Under the pieces are notes generated by a model. The model saw only the letters and a program-made list of their open reading frames with translations, had not been told where the DNA came from and searched no databases. The translations under genes and the position numbers were made by a program. Shown here piece by piece: positions 22,363 through 32,288 of a stretch of DNA of 64,000 nt (positions are counted from its first letter, which is position 1; each line of letters starts with the position of its first letter). This DNA comes from Rugosibacter sp. (GTDB taxonomy: Bacteria > Pseudomonadota > Gammaproteobacteria > Burkholderiales > Rhodocyclaceae): NCBI GenBank assembly GCA_030645365.1, contig JAUSMB010000047.1:26317-90316 (forward strand). The letters are read 5' to 3'.

Positions 22363-23667
22363 TTGAAAGTGAATAGCGTAAGCAAAGCATTCATTGCCAG
22401 TTTGGCTATGGGTTTAATGGGCGCTGCCATAGCAGCAACTGAAGCAGAAATTGATGCTTTTATGAATCCGTATGCCAAGGGTTTTCCTTCAGCATCAGGT
22501 GTTAAAGAAGGTGTTGTGATTGACAAAAACAATGCTGATCAGTTTAAATCTATATTAGCGCCAAGGATTTACGATCAGGTTAAGGCTGGAAATACCACCA
22601 TCAGTATTGGTAAACAGCTCTCAGCACCACCACCAGTAGTATTCGTTGCTGCGTCGAAAAAATCCGCAGCATCAGCCAGGGTGGAGTTTGGTAAGGGTAA
22701 AATCATGGGTTATCAAGGGGGTATGCCTTTTCCCTATGAGCCATCAGCAAGTGACCCTAATGCGGGCGAGAAGCTGGCTTGGAATGCGCGCTATGGCCTT
22801 GAAATTCCTGATGATATTTCTGTCGGTCCCTTTGTTTGGGAGTATCGCGACGGGAACACGGGCAAGATTAATCGAACTATTGATTTGGATCCCTCATTTA
22901 TCTCGAACACCGGCTTTAGAACAATGAACAAGCCTGAGCATATGTCGGGTTCTGAAGAGTTCTTCAACATGGACATGATCACGGTTAAATCCCCTCAGGA
23001 TTTGAAAGGCACGGGTTTGTTGCTCAAGCGCCGTGTGGATAGTTCGCGGGATGATGATGGACAGCTTTACCTCGGCTTTCAACGTCGAGCACGTCGCTTG
23101 TCCACTTCTGCAACAACGGATCCGTTCCTGGGTTCGAACGTGATGATCGAAGAGTTCCGTGGTTTCAATGGCAAACTAAACGATTTCACTTGGAAGTATC
23201 TCGGCACAAAAAATCTGCTGATGGCTTACTATTCGCATAAAGAGGCCAAATTGCGGGATGACTATAAAACGGCTGACTGGCGTCCGACAGCATTTAAAGG
23301 CAAAGGACAATGCTGGGCTGATGTGCCGTGGAGTTTGCGTAAGGTTTACATCGTTGAAATGACACCCAAACGTGCTGATCACCCTGTATCTAAACGCACT
23401 ATGTATCTTGATGCCGAATCATTCCACGTGGCGCTCAGTGAGGTGTATGACCGCAAGGGTGAGTTGTGGAAGCTTTGGGTGCAGGGTATCGGCCATCCTT
23501 CTGGCCAGTTGCCTGCCGTAGCGAAAAAAGGCGTATGGGTGTGGGATGCTGACTCAATGATTGACCTTCAGGCTAACCAATGTACAACCTTGAACTTCCG
23601 CATGACCTCTCTGGATGCTGTACCCGCGAGCGTCTACACGATTGAATATATTCGTTCACGCCAATAA
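22363..23667 (+). CDS. DUF1329-family outer-membrane/periplasmic protein
   Basis: 434 aa with signal peptide; YQGGMPFPYEPSASDPNAGEKLAWNARYG; TTG start behind AAGGAG. Confidence 0.75.
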   Translation: MKVNSVSKAFIASLAMGLMGAAIAATEAEIDAFMNPYAKGFPSASGVKEGVVIDKNNADQFKSILAPRIYDQVKAGNTTISIGKQLSAPPPVVFVAASKKSAASARVEFGKGKIMGYQGGMPFPYEPSASDPNAGEKLAWNARYGLEIPDDISVGPFVWEYRDGNTGKINRTIDLDPSFISNTGFRTMNKPEHMSGSEEFFNMDMITVKSPQDLKGTGLLLKRRVDSSRDDDGQLYLGFQRRARRLSTSATTDPFLGSNVMIEEFRGFNGKLNDFTWKYLGTKNLLMAYYSHKEAKLRDDYKTADWRPTAFKGKGQCWADVPWSLRKVYIVEMTPKRADHPVSKRTMYLDAESFHVALSEVYDRKGELWKLWVQGIGHPSGQLPAVAKKGVWVWDADSMIDLQANQCTTLNFRMTSLDAVPASVYTIEYIRSRQ

Positions 23668-23700
23668 GCTTTATCTCACGTATTACCTGTAGTCAAACTA

Positions 23701-23737
23701 GGCCGCTTGTGTCTTCACAAGCGGCCTGTTCTTTTTA
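23701..23737. terminator. Strong intrinsic terminator between convergent genes
   Basis: GGCCGCTTGTG-TCTT-CACAAGCGGCC followed by TGTTCTTTTT. Confidence 0.9.
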
Positions 23738-23846
23738 TATGGAATCAAAACACATTACCCCGATTTTTGCGAATGGTTATCGCCAAGGGTTTGGCAATTT
23801 CATTCGACATGAGAACAAGTCTGGATTGCCAGGATTTTGCGTTTTA

Positions 23847-23873
23847 CGCCGTATTGCCAGCACCGACTTTTTA
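23847..23873 (+). repeat. Dispersed motif copy 5 (downstream of ggt)
   Basis: CGCCGTATTGCCAGCACCGACTTTTTA. Confidence 0.85.
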
Positions 23874-23878
23874 TTGTC

Positions 23879-25642
23879 TCAATATCCTGCGGCCAGCCCT
23901 GTTGTGCGTCGCGGATCAATGGCGCCGTAATAGCGGTTGTTGCCACGTGGTTTGCCGCCGAGCGTGGGCGCGCCAATCAAGATGCCCGCCGCATGATTGG
24001 CGGGTTGGGGGCTGCCTAACTTGTGGCCCTTGTCGATCAGCAGCTTTTTTGTGTCGGGGCTGAGCGCCAAAGTTTCAACTTCGGTGACATCCGGCAGCCA
24101 TTGCTGGTGGAAACGCGGGGCATCGACGGCTTCCTGAATGTTCATGCCGTAGTCGATGACATTGATAATCGAATGCACTACCACGGTAATAATGCGGCTG
24201 CCGCCTGGTGTGCCGATTACCATGACGGGTTTGCCGTTGCGCGACACGATGGTCGGGCTCATTGAGCTTAAGGGTCGCTTGCCGGGTGCAATGGCATTTT
24301 TGCTACCTTGCACCAGGCCAAACAGGTTGGGCGTACCCGGTTTAACGGTGAAATCATCCATCTCGTTATTGAGCAAAATTCCCGTGCCTTTGGCTGTGAC
24401 GCCAGCGCCAAACCAGCCATTAAGCGTGTAGGTGACGGAGACAGCATTACCTGCGTGATCCACAATCGAATAGTGTGTGGTGTTAGTGCCTTCGGTTGGG
24501 GTGTCGTGGGGCGATGTGCCGGGCTTGATTTCCAGTGAAATTCCTGCTTTTGAGGGATTAATTGCCGCGCGGATGTTTGCTGCGTAAGCTTTGTCAAGTA
24601 ACTGTGTGACTGGATTGCTTACAAAGCTGGGGTCGCCGAGATAGTTGTTGCGGTCGGCATATGCATGGCGCATGGCTTCGATTTGATAATGTACGGCTTG
24701 CGCAGAAAGGTAGCCTAGTTCTTTTAACGGGTAGCCTTCGAGGATGTTGAGGATTTCGCAGACGACTACGCCCCCCGAACTTGGCGGTGGTGCCGAGACG
24801 ATGTGATAACCACGATAGTCGCACTCGATCGGAGCGAGTTCGCGCGCTTGGTAATTTGCAAAATCAGATTTGCTCAAAATTCCATGACCTTTCTGACTCG
24901 CAGCAATGATGGCCTCGCTGATAGGGCCGTTGTAAAACGCCTTTAATCCGTCACGACTGATGAGGCTCAGTGAGCGAGCCAAATCTTTTTGCACCAGTCG
25001 TTCGCCTACAGTCAATGGCTGGCCATGGCGCAGAAAAATAGCGGCGCTGGGTGCGTCTTGTTGCAAGCGGTCTGTCGCCTGAGTCAGCATGTCCACGTCA
25101 CCCTCATCAAGCACAAAGCCTTTTTTGGCAAGCCCAATGGCCGGGGCGACAAGTTGGTGACGCGGCAGCGTGCCGTAGCGGATGCGAGCTAATTCCAGTC
25201 CGGCGACGGTGCCGGGGACGCCTGCGGCAAGATAACCGTGGGTGCTCAGATTTTTGATGACATTGCCGTTCGCGTCGAGATACATGGAGGAGGTTGCAGC
25301 CAAAGGCGCTTTCTCGCGGAAGTCTAGAAAGGTTTTTCGCCCATCGGCGAGTTGTATGGTCATGAATCCGCCGCCGCCCAGATTTCCGGCCGCAGGGTAG
25401 ACCACGGCGAGGGCATAACCTACGGCGACAGCCGCATCAATGGCATTGCCGCCCTTTTTCAAGATATCTACGCCCACTTTAGTTGCCAGGTGTTGCGCCG
25501 TGACGACCATGCCGTTTTCTGCGGCCACAGGAAACTGCGAAGCGCCAAAGGCTTGGCAGTTCGCTGCAAAGAGCGAGAAGGCCAAGAGCAGGCGGAAGGT
25601 GTTGCGCAAACGTGTGGAGGTCACGGCAAGATCCTGGGGCAA
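23879..25642 (-). CDS. ggt: Gamma-glutamyltransferase
   Basis: GGNAIDAAVAVGYALAVVYPAAGNLGGGGFM; TTHYSIVDHAGNAVSVTYTLN. Confidence 0.95.
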   Translation of the reverse strand: MPQDLAVTSTRLRNTFRLLLAFSLFAANCQAFGASQFPVAAENGMVVTAQHLATKVGVDILKKGGNAIDAAVAVGYALAVVYPAAGNLGGGGFMTIQLADGRKTFLDFREKAPLAATSSMYLDANGNVIKNLSTHGYLAAGVPGTVAGLELARIRYGTLPRHQLVAPAIGLAKKGFVLDEGDVDMLTQATDRLQQDAPSAAIFLRHGQPLTVGERLVQKDLARSLSLISRDGLKAFYNGPISEAIIAASQKGHGILSKSDFANYQARELAPIECDYRGYHIVSAPPPSSGGVVVCEILNILEGYPLKELGYLSAQAVHYQIEAMRHAYADRNNYLGDPSFVSNPVTQLLDKAYAANIRAAINPSKAGISLEIKPGTSPHDTPTEGTNTTHYSIVDHAGNAVSVTYTLNGWFGAGVTAKGTGILLNNEMDDFTVKPGTPNLFGLVQGSKNAIAPGKRPLSSMSPTIVSRNGKPVMVIGTPGGSRIITVVVHSIINVIDYGMNIQEAVDAPRFHQQWLPDVTEVETLALSPDTKKLLIDKGHKLGSPQPANHAAGILIGAPTLGGKPRGNNRYYGAIDPRRTTGLAAGY

Positions 25643-25663
25643 GTGCTCAAAGAGGGGTGGGGC

Positions 25664-26506
25664 TTAGCATGTGCGTCGATCAATTTTCAAGGTTTGCAGC
25701 AGGGTCGCGCCAATTTCCTCAATGGATTTAGTGGTTGATTCAAGCCACTCAATTCCTTCGCGGCGCATCATCTTTTGCGCTTGGTCAATTTCCCAGCGAC
25801 AGTTTTCGAGGGATGCGTAGGTGCTCTCAGGGCGGCGTTCCTGACGGATGGCAGAGAGTCGATCAGGGTTGATGGTTAACCCAAACAGCTTGTGCCGATG
25901 TTTGGTGAGCCCATCGGGGAGTTTGTTGCGTTCAAAATCTTCCGGAATCAAAGGATAGTTGGCGACCTTGATACCAAACTGGATTGCCAGATACAGGCTG
26001 GTTGGCGTTTTGCCACTGCGCGAGACGCCGACGAGGATGACATCTGATTTATCCAGCTCAGTGCTGGATACACCGTCGTCATGGGCCAGTGTGAAATTGA
26101 TCGCATCCATACGCGCCACGTATTCTGATGAATTCACCAGGCTATGACTACGCCCAATGGTGTGGCTGGACTTCATGCCAAACTCGGCTTCCAGTGGCGA
26201 GATAAAGGCGCCGAAAAAATCGAGAATCAAGGCATTGGCCTGGAGCAGCACCGTCACGGTTTCCGGATTCACCAGAGTTGAAATCACGATGGCTCGATTG
26301 CCATCCTTCATTCCTGCGGCATTGATTCTGGCGACACAGTCCGTTGCCTTGGCAACCGAGTCAATAAAGGGCATGCGCACTTGAGCTGTTTGGATGTCTT
26401 CAAATTGAGAAAGCAAACTGTGCCCCAGCGTTTCGGCCGTAATACCTGTGCCATCGGAGACAAAAAATATGGTATGCCGGGCAGACATGGGCGTGGGAAG
26501 GGTCAT
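25664..26506 (-). CDS. ppsR: PEP synthase regulatory kinase/pyrophosphorylase (DUF299)
   Basis: [44 protein letters not shown]; divergent from ppsA. Confidence 0.95.
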   Translation of the reverse strand: MTLPTPMSARHTIFFVSDGTGITAETLGHSLLSQFEDIQTAQVRMPFIDSVAKATDCVARINAAGMKDGNRAIVISTLVNPETVTVLLQANALILDFFGAFISPLEAEFGMKSSHTIGRSHSLVNSSEYVARMDAINFTLAHDDGVSSTELDKSDVILVGVSRSGKTPTSLYLAIQFGIKVANYPLIPEDFERNKLPDGLTKHRHKLFGLTINPDRLSAIRQERRPESTYASLENCRWEIDQAQKMMRREGIEWLESTTKSIEEIGATLLQTLKIDRRTC

Positions 26507-26588
26507 GAATAATCTCTCAGGAAGGTAGAAGGCAGGTAAATGGCTATAAAATAGCGGCTTTCCCTCCATGTTAACAGAAGGAACTTGT

Positions 26589-28985
26589 ATGTCTTCATCT
26601 ACACCTTTCACACATCGCTACGCAATTGGGTTTGAACATTTACGCATGACGGATGTGGGAGATGTTGGCGGAAAAAATGCATCCCTGGGGGAGATGATCA
26701 GTCAACTGGCGGCATCGCAAGTGCGCGTGCCAGGTGGGTTTGCCACCACGGCATTGGCATACCGCGAGTTTCTCGCCTATCAAGGGCTGGCTGATCGCAT
26801 CAATGCCGCGCTGGATGCATTGAACGTGGATGATGTTGAAAAACTTGCAAAAGTGGGTGCGCAGATTCGTCAATGGGTTGTGGATACCCCGTTTCCGCCC
26901 AAGCTGGAAGATGAAATTAAGCAAGAATATGAGCTCCTCATTGCGTCAAGTGGTGCTGAAGCCAGCTTTGCCGTGCGTTCTTCCGCAACGGCAGAGGATT
27001 TGCCAGATGCTTCATTTGCCGGCCAGCAGGAAAGTTTTTTGAATATCCATGGCTATGACAATATTTTGCATGCCATCAAAGAGGTTTTTGCCTCGCTCTA
27101 CAACGATCGCGCGATTGCTTATCGCGTGCATAAGGGTTTTGCGCATGCCGAGGTGTCCTTGTCAGCGGGTGTGCAGCGCATGGTGCGTTCAGACACTGGC
27201 GCTTCCGGCGTGATGTTTACGATGGATACAGAATCAGGCTTCGATAAAGTCGTTTTTATCACGTCAAGTTATGGCCTGGGCGAAACCGTGGTGCAAGGGG
27301 CGGTAAACCCGGATGAGTTTTATGTCCATAAAGCCACGTTGGCGCTGGGCAAGCCTTCCATCATTCGGCGAAATATGGGCAGCAAGTTGATCAAGATGAT
27401 TTTTACCGAATCGCGGCAGGCCGGGCGCAGTACGGAAACAATCGATGTGCCGGAAAATGACCGGAATGCTTTCTCGCTAACCGATGAAGATATTCTTGAG
27501 TTGGCGCGTTATGCCATGATCATTGAAGCGCACTACCAGATGCCGATGGATATCGAATGGGGCAAGGATGGTCAGGATGGCAAGCTGTATATCTTGCAGG
27601 CGCGTCCAGAGACTGTGAAATCGCAGGATGACCATGCTTCGGTGATTGAAAAATACAAGCTCAAGCAGCATGGCAAAGTGCTTACCAGTGGCCGCGCCAT
27701 TGGGCAAAAAATCGGTTCTGGCGTTGTGCGTGTGGTCAAGGATCCTGCCCAAATGCATCTGGTACAGCCAGGGGATGTGCTGGTAGCGGATATGACTGAC
27801 CCCAACTGGGAGCCAGTCATGAAGCGTGCTTCAGCGATTGTGACCAATCGCGGCGGACGTACTTGCCATGCGGCGATTATTGCGCGCGAGCTGGGCATCC
27901 CTGCGATTGTGGGCTGTGGCAGTGCCACTACCGCCTTGACCGAAGGCGAGAGCGTGACCATATCGTGTGCCGAAGGTGATACGGGTTATGTGTATCGCGA
28001 TGCGCTTGAGTTTGAAATCACGCGGCAGGATGTGGGTAATTTGCCCAAGTTGCCAGTCAAAATCATGATGAACGTGGGCAACCCGGAACTCGCCTTTGAG
28101 TTTGCGCAGATTCCGAATGCCGGGGTTGGCTTGGCTCGGCTTGAGTTTGTTATCAATAACATGATCGGTATTCATCCCAAGGCGATTCTTGAAATTGATC
28201 AAGTGCCAGCCAGTTTGCGGGAAGAAATTCTGCGTCGTTCGCGCGGCTATTCTTCGCCTGAGACATTTTTTGTCGAGAAGTTGACTGAAGGGGTGGCCAC
28301 CATTGCGGCGGCGTTTTATCCGCAGCCGGTGATTGTTCGTTTGTCGGATTTCAAATCAAACGAATACCGCAAATTGCTCGGCGGCGAGATTTATGAGCCG
28401 GAAGAAGAAAATCCCATGCTGGGGTTCCGTGGCGCTTCACGTTACATCGCGCCGTCTTTCCGCGCTTGCTTTGAACTCGAATGCCGTGCCATGAAGCGCG
28501 TGCGCAATGACATGGGGCTCACCAATGTGCAAATCATGGTGCCCTTCGTGCGCACGGTGGACGAAGCCCGTACGGTGGTCGAATTGCTGGCAGCGCATGG
28601 TCTGCGCCGTGGCGAAAACGATCTCAAGCTGATCATGATGTGTGAAATTCCATCCAATGCCTTGCTGGCTGAGCAGTTTCTTGAGCATTTCGATGGTTAC
28701 TCAATCGGTTCCAATGATCTGACCCAGCTGACACTAGGTCTGGATCGTGATTCTGGTTTGGTAGCGCACTCGTTTGATGAGCGCGATCTGGCTGTTAAAA
28801 AATTATTGTCCATGACGATTGCCACGTGTAATCGCTTGGGCAAATATGTTGGCATTTGTGGTCAAGGCCCGTCGGATCACGCTGACTTTGCCGAGTGGCT
28901 CATGGATGAAGGTATCCAGACTATCTCGTTGAATCCGGATACCGTGATTGATACGTCGATGCGACTCGCTAACCACAAAAAATAA
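26589..28985 (+). CDS. ppsA: Phosphoenolpyruvate synthase
   Basis: ~798 aa; [42 protein letters not shown]. Confidence 0.97.
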   Translation: MSSSTPFTHRYAIGFEHLRMTDVGDVGGKNASLGEMISQLAASQVRVPGGFATTALAYREFLAYQGLADRINAALDALNVDDVEKLAKVGAQIRQWVVDTPFPPKLEDEIKQEYELLIASSGAEASFAVRSSATAEDLPDASFAGQQESFLNIHGYDNILHAIKEVFASLYNDRAIAYRVHKGFAHAEVSLSAGVQRMVRSDTGASGVMFTMDTESGFDKVVFITSSYGLGETVVQGAVNPDEFYVHKATLALGKPSIIRRNMGSKLIKMIFTESRQAGRSTETIDVPENDRNAFSLTDEDILELARYAMIIEAHYQMPMDIEWGKDGQDGKLYILQARPETVKSQDDHASVIEKYKLKQHGKVLTSGRAIGQKIGSGVVRVVKDPAQMHLVQPGDVLVADMTDPNWEPVMKRASAIVTNRGGRTCHAAIIARELGIPAIVGCGSATTALTEGESVTISCAEGDTGYVYRDALEFEITRQDVGNLPKLPVKIMMNVGNPELAFEFAQIPNAGVGLARLEFVINNMIGIHPKAILEIDQVPASLREEILRRSRGYSSPETFFVEKLTEGVATIAAAFYPQPVIVRLSDFKSNEYRKLLGGEIYEPEEENPMLGFRGASRYIAPSFRACFELECRAMKRVRNDMGLTNVQIMVPFVRTVDEARTVVELLAAHGLRRGENDLKLIMMCEIPSNALLAEQFLEHFDGYSIGSNDLTQLTLGLDRDSGLVAHSFDERDLAVKKLLSMTIATCNRLGKYVGICGQGPSDHADFAEWLMDEGIQTISLNPDTVIDTSMRLANHKK

Positions 28986-28988
28986 ACC

Positions 28989-29438
28989 ATGCAAATTCTC
29001 TGGTGGTACTGGATGGTATTAGGCATGGGGCTGGCTTTGGCTGAGCTGGCCTTGTTCAGTTTTTTTATCATCTGGTTTGCCATAGGCGCGCTGCTTGTGG
29101 GCGTGGCCTTATTGGTGTTCCCGAACCTGAGTTTTACTGCGCAGGTGTTGCTATGGACAGTGGTCTCGATCGTGATGACGGTGTTGTGGTTCAGGTTTTT
29201 TCGCCATGCGAACAAAACACGTTCGGGCCAAGCAGATGAGGCATTAGGTGAGATTGGGGTGCTCGTGAGTGCAATTGAACCTGTGGGTTCCTCATCAGGT
29301 CGCGGTGAAGTGCGTTTTCAAAAGCCCATCATGGGGGCAGAGCGCTGGGCTTGCCTGGCTGATGAATCCATTGCGGCTGGCACGCGAGTCAAAGTACTGG
29401 CAGTGGATGGCCAGTTTTTAAAAGTGGGTAAAACTTGA
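28989..29438 (+). CDS. NfeD-family membrane protein
   Basis: Hydrophobic N-terminus plus OB-fold-like VSAIEPVGSSSGRGEVRFQ...AGTRVKVLAVDGQFLKV; adjacent to SPFH gene. Confidence 0.88.
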   Translation: MQILWWYWMVLGMGLALAELALFSFFIIWFAIGALLVGVALLVFPNLSFTAQVLLWTVVSIVMTVLWFRFFRHANKTRSGQADEALGEIGVLVSAIEPVGSSSGRGEVRFQKPIMGAERWACLADESIAAGTRVKVLAVDGQFLKVGKT

Positions 29439-29445
29439 GGAGCGC

Positions 29446-30306
29446 ATGATGGGTGAGCTTGGATTTTTTGTAATTGCACTCTTTGTTTTCGCCATAGTGA
29501 CGGTGGCCAAGGGTGTGCGCATTGTGGCGCAAGGCGAGGAATGGGTTGTCGAGCGGTTGGGTAAATACCATAAAACATTGTTGCCCGGGCTGAATGTCAT
29601 CATTCCTTATCTGGATCAGGTGCGTTACAAGCTGGTAACCAAAGACATTATTCTGGATGTGCAAGAGCAGGAGGTCATCACTAAAGACAATGCCGTGATT
29701 GTGACCAATGCGATTGCGTTCATCAAGATTACCGATCCGGTCAAGGCGGTGTATGGGGTGACAGATTTTTCTGAAGCGATACGTAACATGATCATGACCA
29801 CGTTGCGGTCAATCATTGGTGAAATGAATCTGGACGAGGCGTTGTCCAACCGCGATGCAATCAAGGCGCGTTTGCGCGAGAGCATTGCCGACGAAGCCAT
29901 TGATTGGGGGCTGACCGTCAAATCAGTCGAAATACAAGACATCAAGCCGTCTGAATCAATGCAGCGCGCGATGGAGGCGCAAGCCTCTGCCGAGCGTGAA
30001 CGCAAAGCCACAGTGACCCGCGCTGAAGGCACCAAGCAATCGACCATTCTGAATGCGGAAGCTCAACTGCAAGCGGCACGCCTGCAAGCCGAAGCACAAG
30101 TGACTTTGGCTACCGCCAGTGCGGAAGCCATCAAGCGCGTCGCCGTGGCGCTGGGGAGTGACGATGCCCCTGTGCGCTATTTGCTGGGTGAGAAATATAT
30201 CCAGACGCTAGGTAGCCTGGCAGTGTCGGAAAATGCCAAGACAGTTGTACTGCCTGCTGATTTACAAGACGCCTTGCGCGGCATGTTTGGTCGTCCGCGC
30301 GTTTAA
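29446..30306 (+). CDS. SPFH/stomatin-like protein (QmcA-like)
   Basis: GVRIVAQGEEWVVERLGKYHKTLLPGLNVIIPYLDQVRYK. Confidence 0.93.
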   Translation: MMGELGFFVIALFVFAIVTVAKGVRIVAQGEEWVVERLGKYHKTLLPGLNVIIPYLDQVRYKLVTKDIILDVQEQEVITKDNAVIVTNAIAFIKITDPVKAVYGVTDFSEAIRNMIMTTLRSIIGEMNLDEALSNRDAIKARLRESIADEAIDWGLTVKSVEIQDIKPSESMQRAMEAQASAERERKATVTRAEGTKQSTILNAEAQLQAARLQAEAQVTLATASAEAIKRVAVALGSDDAPVRYLLGEKYIQTLGSLAVSENAKTVVLPADLQDALRGMFGRPRV

Positions 30307-30331
30307 TCAGCGCTGCGTTTAATCAGCAACC

Positions 30332-31021
30332 GTGCGTTTTCTGGCATTCGAGACGGCGACACGACGCCTATCCGTTGCACTTTGGCAGGATGGTGAGCTC
30401 ACCGAACGGTTTGCTGATCACCCGAACAGTGGCTCGGAATATCTTTTACCTTGGGCGCATGAACTGCTGGCAATATCCGGCATAACGCTCAAGCAACTCG
30501 ATGGCATTGCGTTTGGCGCAGGGCCGGGCGGGTTTACCGGTTTGCGCTTGGCGTGCGGTGTGGCGCAGGGCTTGGCGTTTGGTCTGGATGTGCCTGTTGC
30601 ACCGATCTCAACCCTGGCCGCGTTAGCCCTGGCATCGGGCGAGCGCAATGTCTGGGCGTGTCTTGATGCACGCATGAATGAAATTTATGCGGCCGCATAT
30701 ACTGTCGAAGGGGATGTGGCGCATGAAGTGATGGCGCCGCATTGTGTCGCACCCGCCGTATCACCAGCGCCGACTTTTCAAAGCGCTTGGGGCGTGGGCG
30801 ATGGATTTAAAACCTATGCTGACTTATTGACTAGCCGTAAGCCAGACTTGGCAGGCACTCATCCTGATATTTTTCCTTCCGCTGCCGCCGTGGCGCGCTT
30901 GGCAGTACCCGTGTTGGCCGATGGTCGAGGGGTATCCGCAGCCGATGCCCAGCCCATTTATGTGCGCGACAAAGTGGCATTTACCACGGCCGAACGCTTG
31001 GCACGTGGCGGATTGAAATGA
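30332..31021 (+). CDS. tsaB: tRNA t6A biosynthesis protein TsaB
   Basis: MRFLAFETATRRLSVALWQDG...FGAGPGGFTGLRLACGVAQGLAFG; motif copy encodes PAVSPAPTF. Confidence 0.94.
   Translation: MRFLAFETATRRLSVALWQDGELTERFADHPNSGSEYLLPWAHELLAISGITLKQLDGIAFGAGPGGFTGLRLACGVAQGLAFGLDVPVAPISTLAALALASGERNVWACLDARMNEIYAAAYTVEGDVAHEVMAPHCVAPAVSPAPTFQSAWGVGDGFKTYADLLTSRKPDLAGTHPDIFPSAAAVARLAVPVLADGRGVSAADAQPIYVRDKVAFTTAERLARGGLK
30754..30778 (+). repeat. Dispersed motif copy 6 (inside tsaB)
   Basis: CGCCGTATCACCAGCGCCGACTTTT. Confidence 0.9.
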
Positions 31022-31476
31022 CATTTGACCAAGACCTGCGCATCACCGCGATGACCTTGGCTGACCTCGATACAGTAGTGGCCGCCGAGGCCACGTTGCA
31101 TGCTTCACCGTGGACGCGCGGCCAGTTTGCCGATTCACTTGCTGCAGGCCACGATGTTTTGCTGGCGTATGACAGCAGCAACGCCCTGGTGGGCTATGGC
31201 GTGGTGATGATGGCGGTGGGCGAGGCTGATTTGCTGAACATCAGCGTGTTACCCGCGTTTCAACGACAAGGGGTTGGCGCAGCCTTTTTGCAGCACCTGA
31301 TGGCGCGTGCCAGGATGCGGCAGGTGACGCGCATGCTGCTCGAAGTGCGTGCTACGAATCGAGCGGCGCTGGCCTTGTACACACGCCAGGGGTTCACTGA
31401 GATTGGTCGGCGACACGGCTATTATCCAGCTCATGAACAACGGGAAGATGCGATCGTGATGGCACGCGAGTTATAA
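31018..31476 (+). CDS. rimI: Ribosomal protein S18 alanine N-acetyltransferase
   Basis: GNAT fold; NISVLPAFQRQGVGAAFLQHLM; LEVRATNRAALALYTRQGF. Confidence 0.92.
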   Translation: MTFDQDLRITAMTLADLDTVVAAEATLHASPWTRGQFADSLAAGHDVLLAYDSSNALVGYGVVMMAVGEADLLNISVLPAFQRQGVGAAFLQHLMARARMRQVTRMLLEVRATNRAALALYTRQGFTEIGRRHGYYPAHEQREDAIVMAREL

Positions 31477-31483
31477 ATAACTG

Positions 31484-32236
31484 ATGAATCCTAGTCGCCA
31501 ACAAATACTGTACGAAATGGGCTTGGGCCCCGTGTGGAAACTGCGCGCGCCATCCACCGCTGCGACGGCGACTGAGCTACCGGCCGAGGCGACTCATTCG
31601 GTTGCCGAGCGAGCCCCGACAGGCGATACGGCGGTCACGCGCGTGGCGAAAATTGCCATGCCCATGGATTGGGATGAGCTGGCTGCAACCGCTGCGGCGT
31701 GTCGCCAGTGCCGACTTTGTGAAGTGCGCAAACAAGCCGTGCTAGGCGTTGGCGACCGGCAAGCCGACTGGCTTTTTGTCGGTGAAGGGCCGGGCGCGGA
31801 AGAGGATGAACGCGGCGAGCCATTTGTCGGTCAGGCGGGTCAGCTGCTGGATAATATGTTGGCTTCGATTGGTCTACAGCGCGGACGGGATGTTTATATT
31901 GCCAATGCCGTTAAGTGTCGTCCACCGGAAAATCGAACTCCCGATCACGACGAGCTTGCAGCCTGCCGACCTTATCTTGCACAACAAATTGCCTTGATCC
32001 AGCCTAAGCTCATTGTCGCCATGGGCCGCCCCGCTGCGCAGACATTGCTACAAACTGAAGTAAAAATCGGCACTGCACGGACTAAGGTGCATGATTACGA
32101 GGGTATTCCGGTGATTGTCACCTACCATCCCGCTTACCTGTTGCGCAGCCCTCTCGATAAGGCGAAAGCCTGGGAAGATCTCTGTTTTATGCGCAGGACG
32201 ATGCGCCAATTAAAGCCAATCAATAGGCGTTTGTGA
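31484..32236 (+). CDS. Type 4-like uracil-DNA glycosylase (Fe-S)
   Basis: CRQCRLCEVRKQAVLGVGDRQADWLFVGEGPGAEEDERGEPFVGQAGQLLDNML. Confidence 0.94.
   Translation: MNPSRQQILYEMGLGPVWKLRAPSTAATATELPAEATHSVAERAPTGDTAVTRVAKIAMPMDWDELAATAAACRQCRLCEVRKQAVLGVGDRQADWLFVGEGPGAEEDERGEPFVGQAGQLLDNMLASIGLQRGRDVYIANAVKCRPPENRTPDHDELAACRPYLAQQIALIQPKLIVAMGRPAAQTLLQTEVKIGTARTKVHDYEGIPVIVTYHPAYLLRSPLDKAKAWEDLCFMRRTMRQLKPINRRL
31695..31718 (+). repeat. Motif-like match inside udg Fe-S Cys motif
   Basis: CGGCGTGTCGCCAGTGCCGACTTT; may be coincidental. Confidence 0.4.
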
Positions 32237-32288
32237 TCTATTTCGATCACCACTCTCAGTGGGAACAGATTTTGCGTCACGGCTTATT

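Noticed and set aside
30754-30778. Motif in tsaB considered as an insertion that inactivates the gene
   Set aside because: The reading frame continues intact through a variable linker with normal downstream TsaB sequence.
31695-31718. Counting the udg match as a confident motif copy
   Set aside because: The nucleotides are largely dictated by the conserved Cys motif and the frame differs from the other coding copies; kept only as a low-confidence feature.
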